64,000 nucleotides of DNA from contig NC_135497.1 in NCBI RefSeq assembly GCF_052857255.1, positions 542,676,207 through 542,740,206 of the forward strand. The letters run 5' to 3'. Within the stretch, counting starts at the first letter, position 1. Each line of letters opens with the position of its first letter. This DNA is from Amblyomma americanum (lineage: Eukaryota; Arthropoda; Arachnida; Ixodida; Ixodidae). Below, piece by piece: positions 12,901 through 24,168 of the stretch. The translations under genes and the position numbers were made by a program. The notes under the pieces are model-generated. The model did not search any database. It had not been told where the DNA came from and saw only the letters and a list, made by a program, of their open reading frames with translations.

Positions 12901-13215
12901 CGCGACGCAACACTGTTATGCCGTTTATGGATCGGTGTTGCTTTTGCCAACCACTATGCTTTCCGGATGGGGATGGCCGACAGTCTTGCCTGTGAAAGCT
13001 GCGGTTTCTAGGAGACCATCGCTCATCTTCTCTGTCAGTGCCCTGCATTTGCGAGTGCCCGACATACACTCTGTTGTGCCCTGGACCGCCTCGATGCTCG
13101 CCCATTAACAGAGCAAAAGATCCTCGGTCCGTGGCCACAGCAGTCGACTGCCCTCAAGACATACAAGGCTCTCTTTGCCTACTTGAGAGCGACTGGATGG
13201 AGTGACAAATTGTGA
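9916..13215 (+). pseudogene. LINE ORF2 (endonuclease, RT, RNase H), disrupted
   Basis: From the ATG at 9916 the first ~255 codons form an APE-like endonuclease: WNARDM near the N-terminus, ICELN at the catalytic Glu, MGDFNAHHTMWG and LDLTFVS. The usual SDH near the end reads RDN, so the catalytic His is lost. RT follows (SPGRDGV, SYRPIALAS, FLDIMDAYDNV, VPQGGVLSP near 11440, YVDDICIW near 11540) with stops near 10683 and 11358 and frame changes. RNase H at 12310-13011 keeps its acidic set (VYTDGS, TGAEL, FTDS, NHQADAAA). A stop at 13009-13011 interrupts the terminal CESCGF...HLLCQC zinc motif; the same frame then runs to TGA at 13213-13215. Confidence 0.83.
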
Positions 13216-13442
13216 CAGCGTTGTGCGTGTGTGCGTGTTATGCCTTTTCCTCTTCTCTCTTCCTCGTTTTAGTCCCCTAATCCCTCTTCCCCAGTGCAGG
13301 GTAGCCAACCGGAACCCCTTTCTGGTTAACATCCCTGCCTTTCCCTCCTCCTCTTTATCTATTTTTAATCTCAGACGTCACGCTTACGCAATGCATTTTA
13401 CGCAGAGATACGGTACAGTCCCTACGCACAGCTGCAACAATT

Positions 13443-13464
13443 ATAATAATAATAATAATAATAA
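13443..13464. repeat. (ATA)n microsatellite at LINE/LINE junction
   Basis: About seven trinucleotide units. It fits as the 3' tail of the + strand LINE and equally as the 3' tail of the minus-strand LINE fragment beginning at 13465; the copy at 31841 shows the same tail next to a related fragment. Confidence 0.8.
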
Positions 13465-13880
13465 CAGCTTTATTTCCATCAAAACGATGGAGGGGCCGTG
13501 GGTAAAAGCTGCTGAACAGCTTGACTAGAGCCCACGGTCCCCTCTACAAGGCAGTACAGGAGCATACATGAAACATACAGGAATACAAACATGCAGAAAC
13601 GCAAAATTGATTCGATTTAATGTATCACAAGGAAATCAATATTAGAATTGTTCAAAAACATCACATATCACGTGGCGCAGTTCACGAACTGTAGTGCAAC
13701 CTAAATCAATTCCACATTTATTCAGATCATTGAGAAGTTTAGGCAAAATGAATAAACCGTAGGGCACGGAATTTGACCGCATAGCGTTAAACGGCTTTAA
13801 ATTTGACAGAACACACATACTAGAGCTCTTAAACAGCATGCAGCAGTACTCTGTAAACTTCGTTTCGTCAAAACAAAAAC
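13465..13880 (-). mobile_element. 3' fragment of a non-LTR retrotransposon (reverse orientation)
   Basis: On the minus strand this reads a short C-terminal coding piece (YGLFILPKLLNDLNKCGIDL, 13642-13839), a 3' UTR with a GC-rich imperfect hairpin near 13490-13545, AAATAAAGCTG and an ATT-repeat tail. The fragment at 31841-32490 has the parallel coding phrase YGLQTIQNKLPRLLNDLN and the same UTR plan, so both are 5'-truncated members of one family or of close relatives. Confidence 0.62.
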
Positions 13881-15899
13881 AGCTGTGTGCACAATGATTC
13901 TCGGCAAACTCTGTTCAGCGCTGCTTCTCTTCCTAGGATACAAGGAAAGAGCGGCCTGTCGCACTGCAGATCTTGGCACTTAGGTACTTAGAAACGGCAA
14001 GCCCTGAGACCACTCGTCCACAACATATACTTTGTAAAATGAGAACCAGCATGCATGAAGAAATAGGACTGCTTACCATTCGAGGCAGGTTTATGGTTGT
14101 GCTGAGCTGCTCTACGTCTCCACATCACGGCAGCGCTCGCCTTTATTTTTTACTAAGGCTGACTTCAGGGCAACGACTGCTGCTTTGCAAATACATTCTG
14201 GCGCATGAACACCCGCACATAACTTCACGCATGATTTCTGACTTCGAATCTTTAAAATATGAGCGAGCGCTGCCCTTTCTGCAATCTAGAACAAAGAAAC
14301 GCATTGTCCAGAGCGGCTGCTTCTGTTTCGATACGTCATGTACGGCACTTGGACAGCGTTGAACGAACCTGCGCAATTTCCCTCTTATATATGCTCACTA
14401 AAACACTTCAGTTCATTACGGTGCCTCGAAAAACGCGGTTCAAAACGCGTTCTCGTCAACCGCTCAAGCGCGCACATCACGACACCATGACGCCATCACG
14501 AACTGGCTATAAAAAAAAAGTCCACAAAGACCCGACGGTACCGCTGGCCGCCTGGCGGCAGAAATTCAGTCTCGCTTTCAGTTTTCAATTAAAATGTGTA
14601 CGGGAGGTGGAACGCATTTGCAGCATCAGAACAGCATACACAGCGACTGCTAACAGTTGCCAGTTATGGAAAATAAGAAGTGATTAAACATGATAGATTT
14701 CTTCGGAGTGATAGGTTACCATGAATTGGCCCCCTTACTGATTTTTTTTTACTTTGAATCAAGCGGCTTCATTTCTATGGTAGCAAAATATACAAAAAAA
14801 TTGTAGCCTATGTCGCCGTCGAAAGAGGAGGGGAGCATGAAATGTATGGCAGGCAAAACATAGCAAATTCTACTGCGCTCCCTCCCGAACAGATATCCCC
14901 GAATGCTCCCTAAGAAGTTCGGACGTTGCCTTCGAGTGGGATTCCTTCACTAGTTCGACGTATTCGTCGGCAGTCTTGTTGGCACGGGAGCGGTGTAGTG
15001 CGGTCGCACTGCAGCGTTCATGCGAACACGCGTTGTAATCTTTCATGGATGCGTCATGCCCTTTTGCTGTTTACTGCAAACCGGGGGAACGCGCCTTCTC
15101 AGCCTCCTGTCTGCACGCGCGTCGTCCGGCTTTCGAGCGGAGAGACCGCTCTGCTAATGCGCTGCGCTTGTAACGCGAGCAACCTTCGAAGCCCCGCACA
15201 GGAATGGTGGCAGGTCAGTCGTGGTGAGGTGGTTCATAGAGACAGGAGACGGGCTGGAGGGGGCCGTGTTTTATATTGGACAGGCATAATGCTCCTAGGC
15301 CTGTAGCATCGCTCATCATAAAATTAAATGAGTCATCAAAACGCACCGGTGATTTAGGGCAACACATACCGAAGGGAGGGCAGAATGCGGACTGCAGGGT
15401 CGGATAGACACCATCGAAACGCTTGACAGATGTTTCTGCGGTCCAGTAGACCTTCGACTCCCCTTGGCGCCCTCACGGCCCGCACAGCGTGCTTCCACTC
15501 GCAGCGCGCCAGTTCCGAATTCAGTGGGCGGAAGGAAATGTTCGCTCCAGGTTCTTGCAGTTATAGATCTTGTTCTCTGCCCGGTGCGCTGCGGTGCATA
15601 GACGATGTTCGCGAGTTTGCCCAGAACGGGAGCTGAAAGCACTAAGTGCCTCAAACGCCCGTGCGTTGTGCAATGCAAGTACACGTTAAAGGGCCCGGGA
15701 TTTCCGAAAATAGTATGGAGCTTTCCATTACAGCGGCTCCGATAGTCGAGGTTTAGCTTTCCGACCTGAAACGCCGCATACCGCAACATTTATTTTTTAT
15801 GGGTTGCAAAATCACCTCCTGCTACTCGCTCAGTCTTGAGGAGCTACGTACGTCGAGCCCAAATAAAATTTTTGTTTTCCCCACTTTGCACTTAGAGTT
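13881..15899. other. No recognisable feature
   Basis: Frames of 60-160 codons occur on both strands but show no motif, domain or repeat similarity I recognise. I see no SINE boxes or terminal repeats. Confidence 0.45.
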
Positions 15900-17307
15900 T
15901 CTCTGTCTGATGTCTTGAAAGATTTTCATCATGACAGAATCTTTATTAATTGGTGGCTTCAATCTTCGGTCAGCTAACTGGGACAATCATTTTCTCAATC
16001 CCGTGGATGCTGCCCAAAAAGATCACATATATAATATTATCTTGATGCATGACTTGAAGCTAGTATTGAGGCAGCAAACTCGTGTACTTGGTTGCGCTCT
16101 TTCTATATTTCACCTTGTCTTTGTAAGCCGATCTATCAGTGACTACCATGTTTCAACTAAGCAGGGAATTTGCGATCAGATAAAGTCTACTGTTTTTTTT
16201 TCCTATTCACACTCTTTGCGAAAGGCCTGCGGCCAAAATCTGCTATGTAAATAACTTCTCGCTTGCAAATGGTTAGAGTGAGTGGGCTTAATTTGTTTCT
16301 TGCCTCAGCACTTTCCTAGGCAGTAATACGAGCTATGGAATAAATTTAGAACACTGTGCACTCAGTGCCTTCAAAACTTTGTCCTTGATGAAATAAGTAT
16401 AACTCGCAAAGCCACCCCCTGGATCACTCGTGAAGTCCTGTAGTTGAAATTTAAACCGTTTGCAACGATCAGGCTCCATTCGTTATATTATTCAGTGTTT
16501 TCGACACTCCCTTAATGCACCTGTGAGGTCCGCTTAACGCCATTACCTTTAGTACAAACTGCGTAATTTCATTCGAAATTCACCCCCAAAAATTTGGAAC
16601 CCCTTATGTCAAAAGAAAATAGTTATTGATCGCACAATGCACAATTCTCTGACAGATAAAAATGGTATTGCTCCGCAATTTAACCGCTCCATCTACAGTG
16701 TCTTCGCGAATAAAAATGATGAACATTATCAGTCTGACGTGCCATTTACTACGCGTTTTGTTATGATATGAAGATCTGGCATTGGTCGAAATGCTATTAA
16801 AATTGAAAACTAAACCGTCGCCAGGTCCTGATAAAATTCCGAACGCTTTCTTGCATCTCTATGCCGAGATGCTTTCCGAGTTTCTGGTTGCCATTTTTCG
16901 CGCATCTCTTTCATCAGCTCTCATTTCCTTAGAGTGGAAAATTACACGTGTTGTTCCTGTTCTTACGAAAGAGGATGCTTCACTGATATTGAATTATTTT
17001 CCGACATTTCTCACTCCTGCCTGTTGCAAATCGCTGTAACACATAAACGCAAAGTACATCAGCGGATTACTTGACGACAACAAAGTCCTTTCTAACGTCC
17101 AACACGGGTTTAGGAAGGGCTAGCCTGCGGTAAAACAACTAAGATCGGTTTTTCATAGTTTGACACCTGTTATCGATAAATGCGGCCAGGTTTACACAAT
17201 CTTTATGAGTTTTAGTAAGGCATTCGACCTCGTTTCCCATTCTAAATTTATTTACAAGGTTAAGCAAGTCGGACTTCTGATTTTTATGGTTATCTAGGTT
17301 TCAGATC

Positions 17308-17319
17308 ACTTTTCTAACG
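17308..17319. repeat. Target-site duplication of SINE, left copy
   Basis: 12-bp ACTTTTCTAACG, repeated exactly at 17556-17567 on the other side of the SINE. Confidence 0.9.
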
Positions 17320-17555
17320 AGCCGCCGCGGTGGCTGAGTGGTTATGGCGCTCGGCTGCCGGCCCGAAAGACGCGGGTTCAATCCCAACCGCGGTGGTCGA
17401 ATTTCGATGGAGGCGAAATTCGAGAGGCTCGTGTACTGTGCGACGTCAGTGCACGTTAAAGAACCCCAGGTGGTCGAAATTTCCGGAGCCCTTCACTACG
17501 GCGTCTCTCATTGCCTGAGTCGCTTCGGGACGTTAAAACCCAATAAACCAAACCA
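17320..17555 (+). mobile_element. Ruka-type tRNA-derived SINE
   Basis: 236 bp. The head is tRNA-like: box A at GTGGCTGAGTGGTTATGG, box B at GGGTTCAATCCC. The body has TCAGTGCACGTTAAAGAACC and GTGGTCGAAATTTCCGGAGC, and the tail CCCAATAAACCAAACC. Perfect 12-bp duplications flank it. It sits inside the RT of the LINE at 15900-18650, so it is younger. Transcription of such elements by RNA polymerase III from boxes A/B is family knowledge. The same body recurs on both strands elsewhere in this window. Confidence 0.93.
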
Positions 17556-17567
17556 ACTTTTCTAACG
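17556..17567. repeat. Target-site duplication of SINE, right copy
   Basis: ACTTTTCTAACG, identical to 17308-17319. Confidence 0.9.
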
Positions 17568-18804
17568 GAATACAATTTGTTACTGTTGACGAGCGCTATT
17601 CAAATAGCCTGAGTGTATCTTCTGGTGTCCTCCAAGGAAGTGTTCGCGCTCCCCTGTTATTTTGAATATATGCGAACGACACTGGTAAAGTAGTTACTCA
17701 TCCCGTTCAAATCTGGCTGTTTCCAGAAAACAGTGTTTAGTGTAATGTAATTACTTGTCGTGAACATACAGTCTTACTCAAATTAAACCTGAAGAATATT
17801 TTGGTTTGGTGAATGCAGTTGGACATGAAACTTAACGCTCAAAAAACTGTATTTATGAGATTAACTATTGAAAAGAGCAGTCTATTCTACCAGTACGCTG
17901 TTCCATCATTTTACGCTTCCGGAGGTAATTGAATATCATTATATTGGCGCGACGATAACTAAGAATCTGAGCTGGAATAAACGTATAAATAACATATTTG
18001 CATCAGGTTTCTGTAAACTTTGTGTGCTCAAGCGCAAACTGAAGAATGCTCCTGCAGATTTGACGTTTTAGCCTCTTCATCATTAATAAGAGCCAAGTTA
18101 GAATACGCCTGCATCGTTTGGGACCCATTTACTAAAACTAATATTTAAGCAATCGAAATGATTCAGCGCAAGGCCGTTCGTTTTACCTTTTAAAAATATT
18201 GTTCTACTGGCTCACCAACTGCCGCATTGCGAGAACACTGGATGCAAACATTACAGGTGAGAAGAAAAAATGTCACATTAAAACTTCTTTTCCTTCTCAA
18301 ACATAAGAAGTGGTCAGTGTGCCCAGATTACTTTGTTAAGCCATTTTCCACTCCACGGACCACAAGACATCGTCACTCTGATTCACTAACTTAATTGACC
18401 GCAGAGCTAACCTATATAAATACTCCTTCTCTCGCACCCTAACTGAATGGAATGCCTTACCTTTGACAGCACTGCTTCGAGTAGACTTCACTGAAAAAAT
18501 TGAAGATTCACGCCACCAAACTTACCGGCTTTATGTTTGAAAATTTTTGCAGTCTTTTTGCAGTCTTGATGCTTTGTATTGCCCTTTCTGTAAGAAGCCA
18601 GAATAGCAGTATTAGGCAAAAAAATTAAATGTGAATGAATTCGTGGTAGAAGTTAGCAAAATGCGATTGAAAGATGGGTAGCTTAAAAACAGCGAGGTGA
18701 CTTAGGGTAGAAGTGTTGGACTGAAAATATATTGAAAAAGGCAATTATAGAGGAATTAATAACACCGTTAATAAAAATAAAAGAAAAAAGAGAATACCTG
18801 TGTA

Positions 18805-18970
18805 CCTGCCTGCCTGCCTTCCGTCCGTCCGTCAGTCCGTCCATCCGTCCATCCGTGCATCCGTCCGTCCATGCATCCATCCATCCGTCCGTCCATCCGT
18901 CCATCCGTCCATTCATCCGTCCATTCGTCCATCCGTCCGTCCTTCCGTCCATCCGTCCGTCCGTCCGTCT

Positions 18971-19002
<32 letters not shown>

Positions 19003-19170
19003 GCCCATCCGTCCATCCGTCCGTCCGTCCGTCCATCCATCCATCCATCCATCCATCCATCCATCCATCCATCCATCCATCCATCCATCCATCCATCCAT
19101 CCATCCATCCATCCATCCATCCATCCATCCATCCATCCATCCATCCATCCATCCATCCATCCATCCATCC
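18805..19170. repeat. (CCRT)n tetranucleotide array
   Basis: About 90 tetranucleotide units. The left ~210 bp mix CCGT and CCAT with a few CTGC, CAGT, GCAT and TTCC variants; from 19033 to 19170 the array is pure CCAT (34-35 units). Since four is not a multiple of three, every frame is open and reads as His-Pro-Ser-Ile or Met-Asp-Gly-Trp repeats; these are not genes. Confidence 0.97.
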
Positions 19171-19193
19171 GGTTGTTGAAATATTTGGTCGAG

Positions 19194-19430
19194 TGCCGCC
19201 ACGGTGGCTGAGCGGTTATGGCGCTCAGTTGCTGACCCGAAAGACGCGGTTTCGATCTCGGCCGCGGCGGTCGATTTTCGATGGACGTTAAATTCCAGAG
19301 ATCCATGTACTTGTTTCATTTCAGTGCACACAAATGAACCCCAAGTGGTCGAAATTCCCGAAGCCCTCCACCACGGCGTCCCTCATCTTCTCAGTCGGTT
19401 TTGTGCATTAAACCCCCCAAAACGAAAATA
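19194..19430 (+). mobile_element. Ruka-type SINE
   Basis: Starts TGCCGCCACGGTGGCTGAGC (box A GGTGGCTGAGCGGTTATGG), box B degraded to GGTTTCGATCTC, body with TCAGTGCACACAAATGAACC and GTGGTCGAAATTCCCGAAGC, tail AAACCCCCCAAAACG. It begins about 24 bp right of the CCAT array. I find no clear target duplication. Confidence 0.88.
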
Positions 19431-19949
19431 AGTGTGTTCCTCGTCTTACTTTACATGTTTTACAGCGTCACTTGTTCATAGATCTTGCTCCAATTTTACT
19501 GCGCAGATTGTCCGCATGTACCCCCGCCCCCCACCCGCACAGGAACCCCCCGCTCCACCGCAGGAACCGTCATTGTGTGTCAACGATTATGGATCTCAAC
19601 TTCGAGAGTTATGATTAGCGGCGATGCTTGTTTGGAGTATAGAGACGACCCGGCAAGACAAAAAATCGTCGCCAGCCACCCTGCCTGCTTAAAGGACCTT
19701 TTAGGCATGAGCGTTTGTGTGTGGTGGGGTCGTGCGGGGACCCAGGGGCTCGGGAGGGCCGAATTCCTCTGCACAATAAAGATTTTCTCTCTCGCTCTCA
19801 ACTTCGAGAGCAATGGTCAAGGAGATTGAACACATTGTCTAACTCCCCCACCACCCAACGCCCGCTATCTCTCCCCAATCCGAATTTCATTTTTTGACGT
19901 TCCTCCTTCAATAAGACAAGCTTTCGTTCTAGTTGGTATGCGTCGTTTT
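19431..19949. other. No recognisable feature
   Basis: Contains C-rich and CTCTCT-rich stretches and an AATAAAG near 19775, but nothing assignable. Confidence 0.4.
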
Positions 19950-21500
19950 CGGCAGCGCGTAGCAACAGGTGGACAAAGCGCAAAAAGACACAAAGACAAA
20001 CAAGCGCTGAACATCACCTTTAATTCGGAGAATTGCAAAGCAACGTACCGCATATATAACTGCATGAACAAAAAGATCACCAGGGTTATAAAAAATATAA
20101 ACACGAGGTGAAATGGAGGTGTCACAGGCAAAAGCGAATCATCGAGGAGTAGAAAAAATGGTATTGCTCAGACTCCCGATATGCTGAGCAGCCAAGCCAC
20201 GACATTTAACGAAAAAGTAAACAAAAGAAATGAAAAATTAAAAAGCAGTATTAGATACCGGTATCTGACATGGCTGGAATACTTGAACAAAAAATTTAAC
20301 AGCCCTCATTTGCTATGTTTAAAGCAAATCAAGAGAATCAACGAGTGAAAGAACAAAATTCAAAGGCGGTGAACAGATAAAATTCTTAATGAAAAAACTA
20401 GCGCCACATGAAAGCATGAAGACATCTTGCGGATGATTTAGCCTAAAGAAACTATGTGCATGAGCATTCTCTAAAGCATGCAAAACTGAGAGCGAACAAT
20501 TCACACGGCAACACTTTTTAAATTAGAATCATGAAAGACATTTGACAAGGATTTGAAGTCCAAAAAGAGCTAAAAAAGAGAGAAAAAGCAGAAGCACGTC
20601 AAACATGCCAGTAAAACCAAGGTTAAAACTAAATAAAAGCAGTAAGGAATGCAATCTCTTTGTCCGTGAGAGAAACAGAGGGCGTGCTGAGGTATCCTTC
20701 TTTGCGCTTTGCAATCTTGGCGGCTTCCTCTGTTCCGGGTGTCAGCTTATTGAGGCATTTTGGCTCCGAATACCAGGCGATCATTGTTCTTTACTGCCAC
20801 ATTTCCGACCGTGAGTTTGCATGGTTCTGAAAGATGAACATGACATGTCATTGTGATGCTCCATTAGCCTTTTACCGATATAACTTCGTCTTTGGCCGAT
20901 GTACGCCCTGCCGCAAGATAGCGAAATAGAGTAGGCTACGCGCCCTGCGCGTGCAACTGAGGGTTTTCAATGGCGCGTGGTACAACCGGTGTTTCTGTTC
21001 GGCTTTCAATTACCTTACGACAAGAGGGAAAATAATCTATTGAATTTTAAAAGTGAAGAGGTTGGCCTGCCGTAATGTAACCCTGGTCTGCTACTCCACA
21101 ATAGGGAAGGGGGAAAGGGAAGTGAACTAAGATTGAGGGTGCGAAAAGAGGATGGTAATGTAACAATACAATGAATTGCTTGCAGTCTAGATAGGATTTT
21201 AGGGGCGTAAAAACCAACGTCAAAACTTGCTTTCTTTTCTTCAGATTATGAGAAACTTGCTGCAGGTAAGGAACAACGGCCATTTGTTTCGCTGTCGCAT
21301 TTCACTGAGGCGCCGGATCCTGTCTGCTTGGCATATTTAACGTTTTTTTCTGCGAGAGACGAAATAAAGCATTGCAGGTATCCAGACTGTGTCAGCCTAC
21401 ACACATGGGCTGAAAAGGTTTCCTGCAGTTTATGGTCACACGAGTTTGTCAAGGCGTTATTAAACTTTGTCAATGTGGATTGCAGAAATTTGTCCACAAC
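19950..21500 (-). mobile_element. Penelope-like element relic P1 (GIY-YIG C-terminus and 3' tail)
   Basis: Minus strand. 21497-21050 gives pieces of the region between RT and endonuclease (SGYLQCFISSLAEK, then SHNLKKRKQVL). About 21000-20820 gives SLSCGRAYIGQRRSYIGKRL and MEHHNDMSC, a GIY-YIG nuclease in which CGRAYIGQ marks the second half-motif. 20730-20629 gives EEAAKIAKRKEGYLS and PSVSLTDKEIAFL ending at a TAG (20629-20631), the conserved tail of these proteins. The 3' part near 19960-20040 (AAGCGCTGAACATC, then a T-rich run on the minus strand) resembles the tail region at 63070-63150. Several frame changes make it inactive. Confidence 0.68.
20629..21497 (-). pseudogene. Penelope-like RT/GIY-YIG protein fragment
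   Basis: Broken coding remnant of P1, in at least three frames. The recognisable order is RT-proximal linker, the VPYL...SHNLKK block, the GIY-YIG core and the terminal LTDKEIAFL motif. In complete elements the protein makes cDNA and nicks target DNA (family knowledge). I cannot identify an RT core in this copy. Confidence 0.6.
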
Positions 21501-21851
21501 AGGCCACCCGACCTCCCTCTGGCTGCCATTGGCTGCGACATGCAGCCAACGTTGAGGTCTGGTTGGCTTTTACCCAATGACCGGGTCACTTTCGACAGCC
21601 GCTAAAAAGCCGCGCATATATTTGATTCACCAACGAAAGAGGACACGCCGGACAAGAAATGGGCACCTTTAAATGGGGAGCATATAGAATACGGCCCCAG
21701 GTGCTGACGTGACCTTTTGAGCCTCTCAGCGCCTATCTAGAATTCGTGTAAGGTAAATGACAAGACGAAAAGAAACACCGCTTGTACCACGCGGCACAGA
21801 AAGTCCTTAATTGCAAGCACAGACACCGCAGAAGGCGTAGTCAACTGTATT
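21501..21851. other. No recognisable feature
   Basis: Unassigned sequence between P1 and the target duplication of Gypsy B. Confidence 0.4.
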
Positions 21852-21855
21852 ATAT
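21852..21855. repeat. Target-site duplication of Gypsy B, left (ATAT)
   Basis: ATAT immediately before the 5' LTR; repeated at 27769-27772 immediately after the 3' LTR. Confidence 0.75.
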
Positions 21856-22229
21856 TGCCGCGAATATTTTCAGTGTTTCTTCCTTCTTCAAATCTGCTGC
21901 CATGCCACTTCATCGCTTTGTTTGCAACGCAGGACGCGACTCGATATATCTGGATTGATCCCATGGGGGCAGAGATGGTTCTGCGTTGTTCCGGAGTGTT
22001 CTAGTAACTTTGAACGCTTTATCTCGAAAGTTAGCTATCAGCTTTAAATAGAGCACGGCCAACAGCGGCGGGCATTCTGTTAGACGACCGCCGAGCACGC
22101 TTGTCGCTTCGCCGCCACCGATTGATTCAGTCCATTGTGGGCGCAAGTCAGCACAATAAACAGTTTTATTTTAGAAGACCTTTTGTCCGTCTTCTTCGCT
22201 CCTTCGACTGCCGTCACCACTACGTGACA
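21856..22229 (+). repeat. 5' LTR of Gypsy B
   Basis: 374 bp from TGCCGCGAATATTTTC to CTACGTGACA. It contains AATAAACAG near 22156 as a candidate polyadenylation signal. The bases after it (TCTGGTGGATGTGCGGGG) contain TGG, as expected of a primer-binding site; I cannot name the tRNA. Confidence 0.88.
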
Positions 22230-22256
22230 TCTGGTGGATGTGCGGGGTAGCCTTCC

Positions 22257-22945
22257 ATGTTCCGGACGCCCAGTTCAAGTCGTGAGGCCAGCCCTCAGCG
22301 CTTCGCACCCGAGGATGAGCCAGCAGCTCAGCGAGCCAGTCGACGTCTTCAGGCAGAAGAGCCTGAGTTCGGGACCCTGCCAGACCGCACCAGACAGCGA
22401 AAAGACGCTGCTACAAGCACCGCAACCTCGCCGAAGATGTCTACACCAATCATACTGCAGCAGCCGCGGGTGCCGCCAAGTTTTAATAGATCCCTAGTCG
22501 AAGACCCCGAAGGATGGTTGGACCAATTTGAGCGCGTGGCGTCATTCAACAAGTTGGATGATGCGGCAAAAATTGGACAGGTATTTTTTTTATGGGATGG
22601 CTCCGCACGCACGTGGTACAAAAACCACGAGTCGTCCCTTACGACATGGGAGCTATTCAAGAGAGAATTATAAGGTATTCACCAGTGTAGTGAGGAAATA
22701 AAGAGCCGAACGACACCTCGAGCCCAAGATCCAGCTTCTGAATGAGCCCATCCGTGGTTACGTTGATTAGTTGAAGCGCCTATTTCGCCGCGCCGACCCC
22801 GAGATGACCGAGGAAAAGAAACTTCAGTTTTTAGTGCGCGGCATAAAAGAACAACTCTTTGGCAGCCTCGTCACTCAGCCGCCAAGAACAGTCGACGAAA
22901 TCATGCAAGAAGCCTGCACGATTGAGAAGACCCTCGACGTCTGAG
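22257..22945 (+). pseudogene. gag: Gypsy B gag
   Basis: The frame from 22257 reads PPSFNRSLVEDPEGWLDQFE and SARTWYKNHESSLTTWELFK, the capsid-like gag region, then a TAA at 22671-22673. The same kind of sequence continues past the stop (KLQFLVRGIKEQLFGSL near 22815-22865) with further interruptions. Confidence 0.75.
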
Positions 22946-23342
22946 CTCAGCAGTACAATCACTCTTCATCTGCCTCTGCAATCCGTTCGGACATGACGGA
23001 AACCACCAGCGACAGCTTACGGGAAGTTATCGGCGATACCTTCCGAGAAGAGCTACGCCCATTACTGCCATCCTCCTCACAGCCACAAGCAGCGGCTCTG
23101 ATGGATGTGGTACGGGAAGAAGTGAAACAGGCACTTTGCACCCCGACAGCCACAGAGTCCCAGGCCAAGCCCTCCGCCGCTGCAGTAAGGACTCCTCAGC
23201 CCAAACAACAAACACTGCATCTTGTCTCCGACATGAACAACTTGTTCCCAACCGCCACCTGCCTGCTCCCGCCCGCCCAGCCTACGATCGAAGCTTTAGC
23301 CCCAGGAAATGCGACGCCTAGGGGACTTCCTACAACCGGCCT

Positions 23343-24168
23343 TTGTGCTTCCATTGCGTTGAGGCCTGCCATATTCTACGTCACTGCCCGTACCGACGGA
23401 TCGGTCTTCGAGGATTTGCGGTTAACGTCACACGACCACGCTTCGGCCAACGTCCGCAGGAAATCGACAAGTTCCTGCGTCGAGAGGAGTACACGCCGAA
23501 CCGCTTTTCGCGCTCACCACCGCCGTCTACCTCACGCTTTGCGTTGCCACCCCGCAGATACGCAGTCGCGGTAAGAAGACGGTCTTCCAGCCCCGTAGGG
23601 GAAACTAAAGACAGCAACCTCTGGAGGTGAGGTTGCTCTCGAGCGAAACGCCGAAAATCTTCCACCGACCACGCCCCATGAAGACGCTACACCAGCGACG
23701 CCGCATGAAGAACCTACACTCGCTGCACCGACGCCGCACAAAATGACAAGCCCGACCACGACGCAAACTGCCTCCAAAACGACGCCGCCACCCAGAAAAG
23801 TTTCGACGACACGCCCCAGCCGCGACTCGCATACGTGACGAACCCGTGACCCGATGCCGAGAGCGACGTGCAATGCTAGAGCCAGGACCTCCGAATTAGA
23901 AGTGACTATCGACGGCCGGAAAGATACCGCTCTAGTCGAAACAGGAGCCGATTACTCGGTAATGAATGGAACATTCACAGTGCAGCTGAGAAAGGTCACA
24001 AAGGCTTGGGACAGCCCACATATTCGCACCACAGGGGGCCACCTCATTACGTCATTAGGACGATGCACAGCGCGAGTGACTGTCAAAGGACATACCTATC
24101 CTGCGACCTTTGTTGTGATACCGCAATGCTCCCGCGAAGTGATCTTGGATATGGATTTCCTTAATTAA
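23343..24168 (+). pseudogene. Gypsy B zinc knuckle and protease
   Basis: LCFHCVEACHILRHC near 23343 is a CX2CX4HX4C knuckle that keeps all four ligands. The next frame, 23854-24168, is a retropepsin: TALVETGADYSVM where the catalytic LVDTGA is expected, so the active-site Asp is Glu, and VILDMDFLN at the end, normally ILGMDFL. The Asp-to-Glu change would be expected to abolish or nearly abolish activity. Confidence 0.8.

Larger units (their letters stand above)
8440..13464 (+). mobile_element. I-superfamily non-LTR retrotransposon (LINE) with ORF1, endonuclease, RT and RNase H
   Basis: The order is 5' leader, ORF1 with CCHC knuckles, ORF2 with an APE-type endonuclease, RT, RNase H and a terminal CCHC-like motif, then a short 3' UTR and an AAT/ATA repeat tail. 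An RNase H after the RT and a TAA-type tail are features of the I superfamily (I, R1, LOA and related clades); I cannot fix the clade. The 5' boundary is approximate. Each ORF carries one or more frameshifts or stops, so this copy is inactive although long and fairly well preserved. Confidence 0.87.
15900..18650 (+). mobile_element. Decayed non-LTR retrotransposon (endonuclease + RT, no RNase H seen)
   Basis: Frames at 15931-16254 (LIGGFNLRSANWDNH, corresponding to the GDFN motif of APE endonucleases), 16782-17039 (KTKPSPGPDKIPNAFL, EWKITRVVPV), about 17100-17300 (the NVQHGF and AFD blocks) and, beyond the SINE, about 17570-18480 (GVLQGSV-like block, YHYIGATITKNLSWNKRI, LKRKLKNAPADL, LYKYSFSRTLTEWNALPL) reconstruct one RT in order on the + strand. 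The layout and the C-terminal motif suggest the Jockey/CR1/L2 group. Many stops and frameshifts. It is interrupted by a SINE at 17320. Confidence 0.78.

Noticed and set aside
13973..14687. Two overlapping + strand frames of 129 and 142 codons as a host gene
   Set aside because: No recognisable motif, no splice support, and similar-length frames are common by chance in this GC range.
17320..17420. Functional tRNA gene suggested by boxes A and B
   Set aside because: No cloverleaf with proper acceptor stem; the segment is the head of a SINE repeated elsewhere in the window.
18732..19331. Long open frames on both strands reading His-Pro-Ser-Ile or Met-Asp-Gly-Trp repeats
   Set aside because: They are the direct result of a stop-free tetranucleotide repeat, open in all frames on each strand, with no start context or domain.
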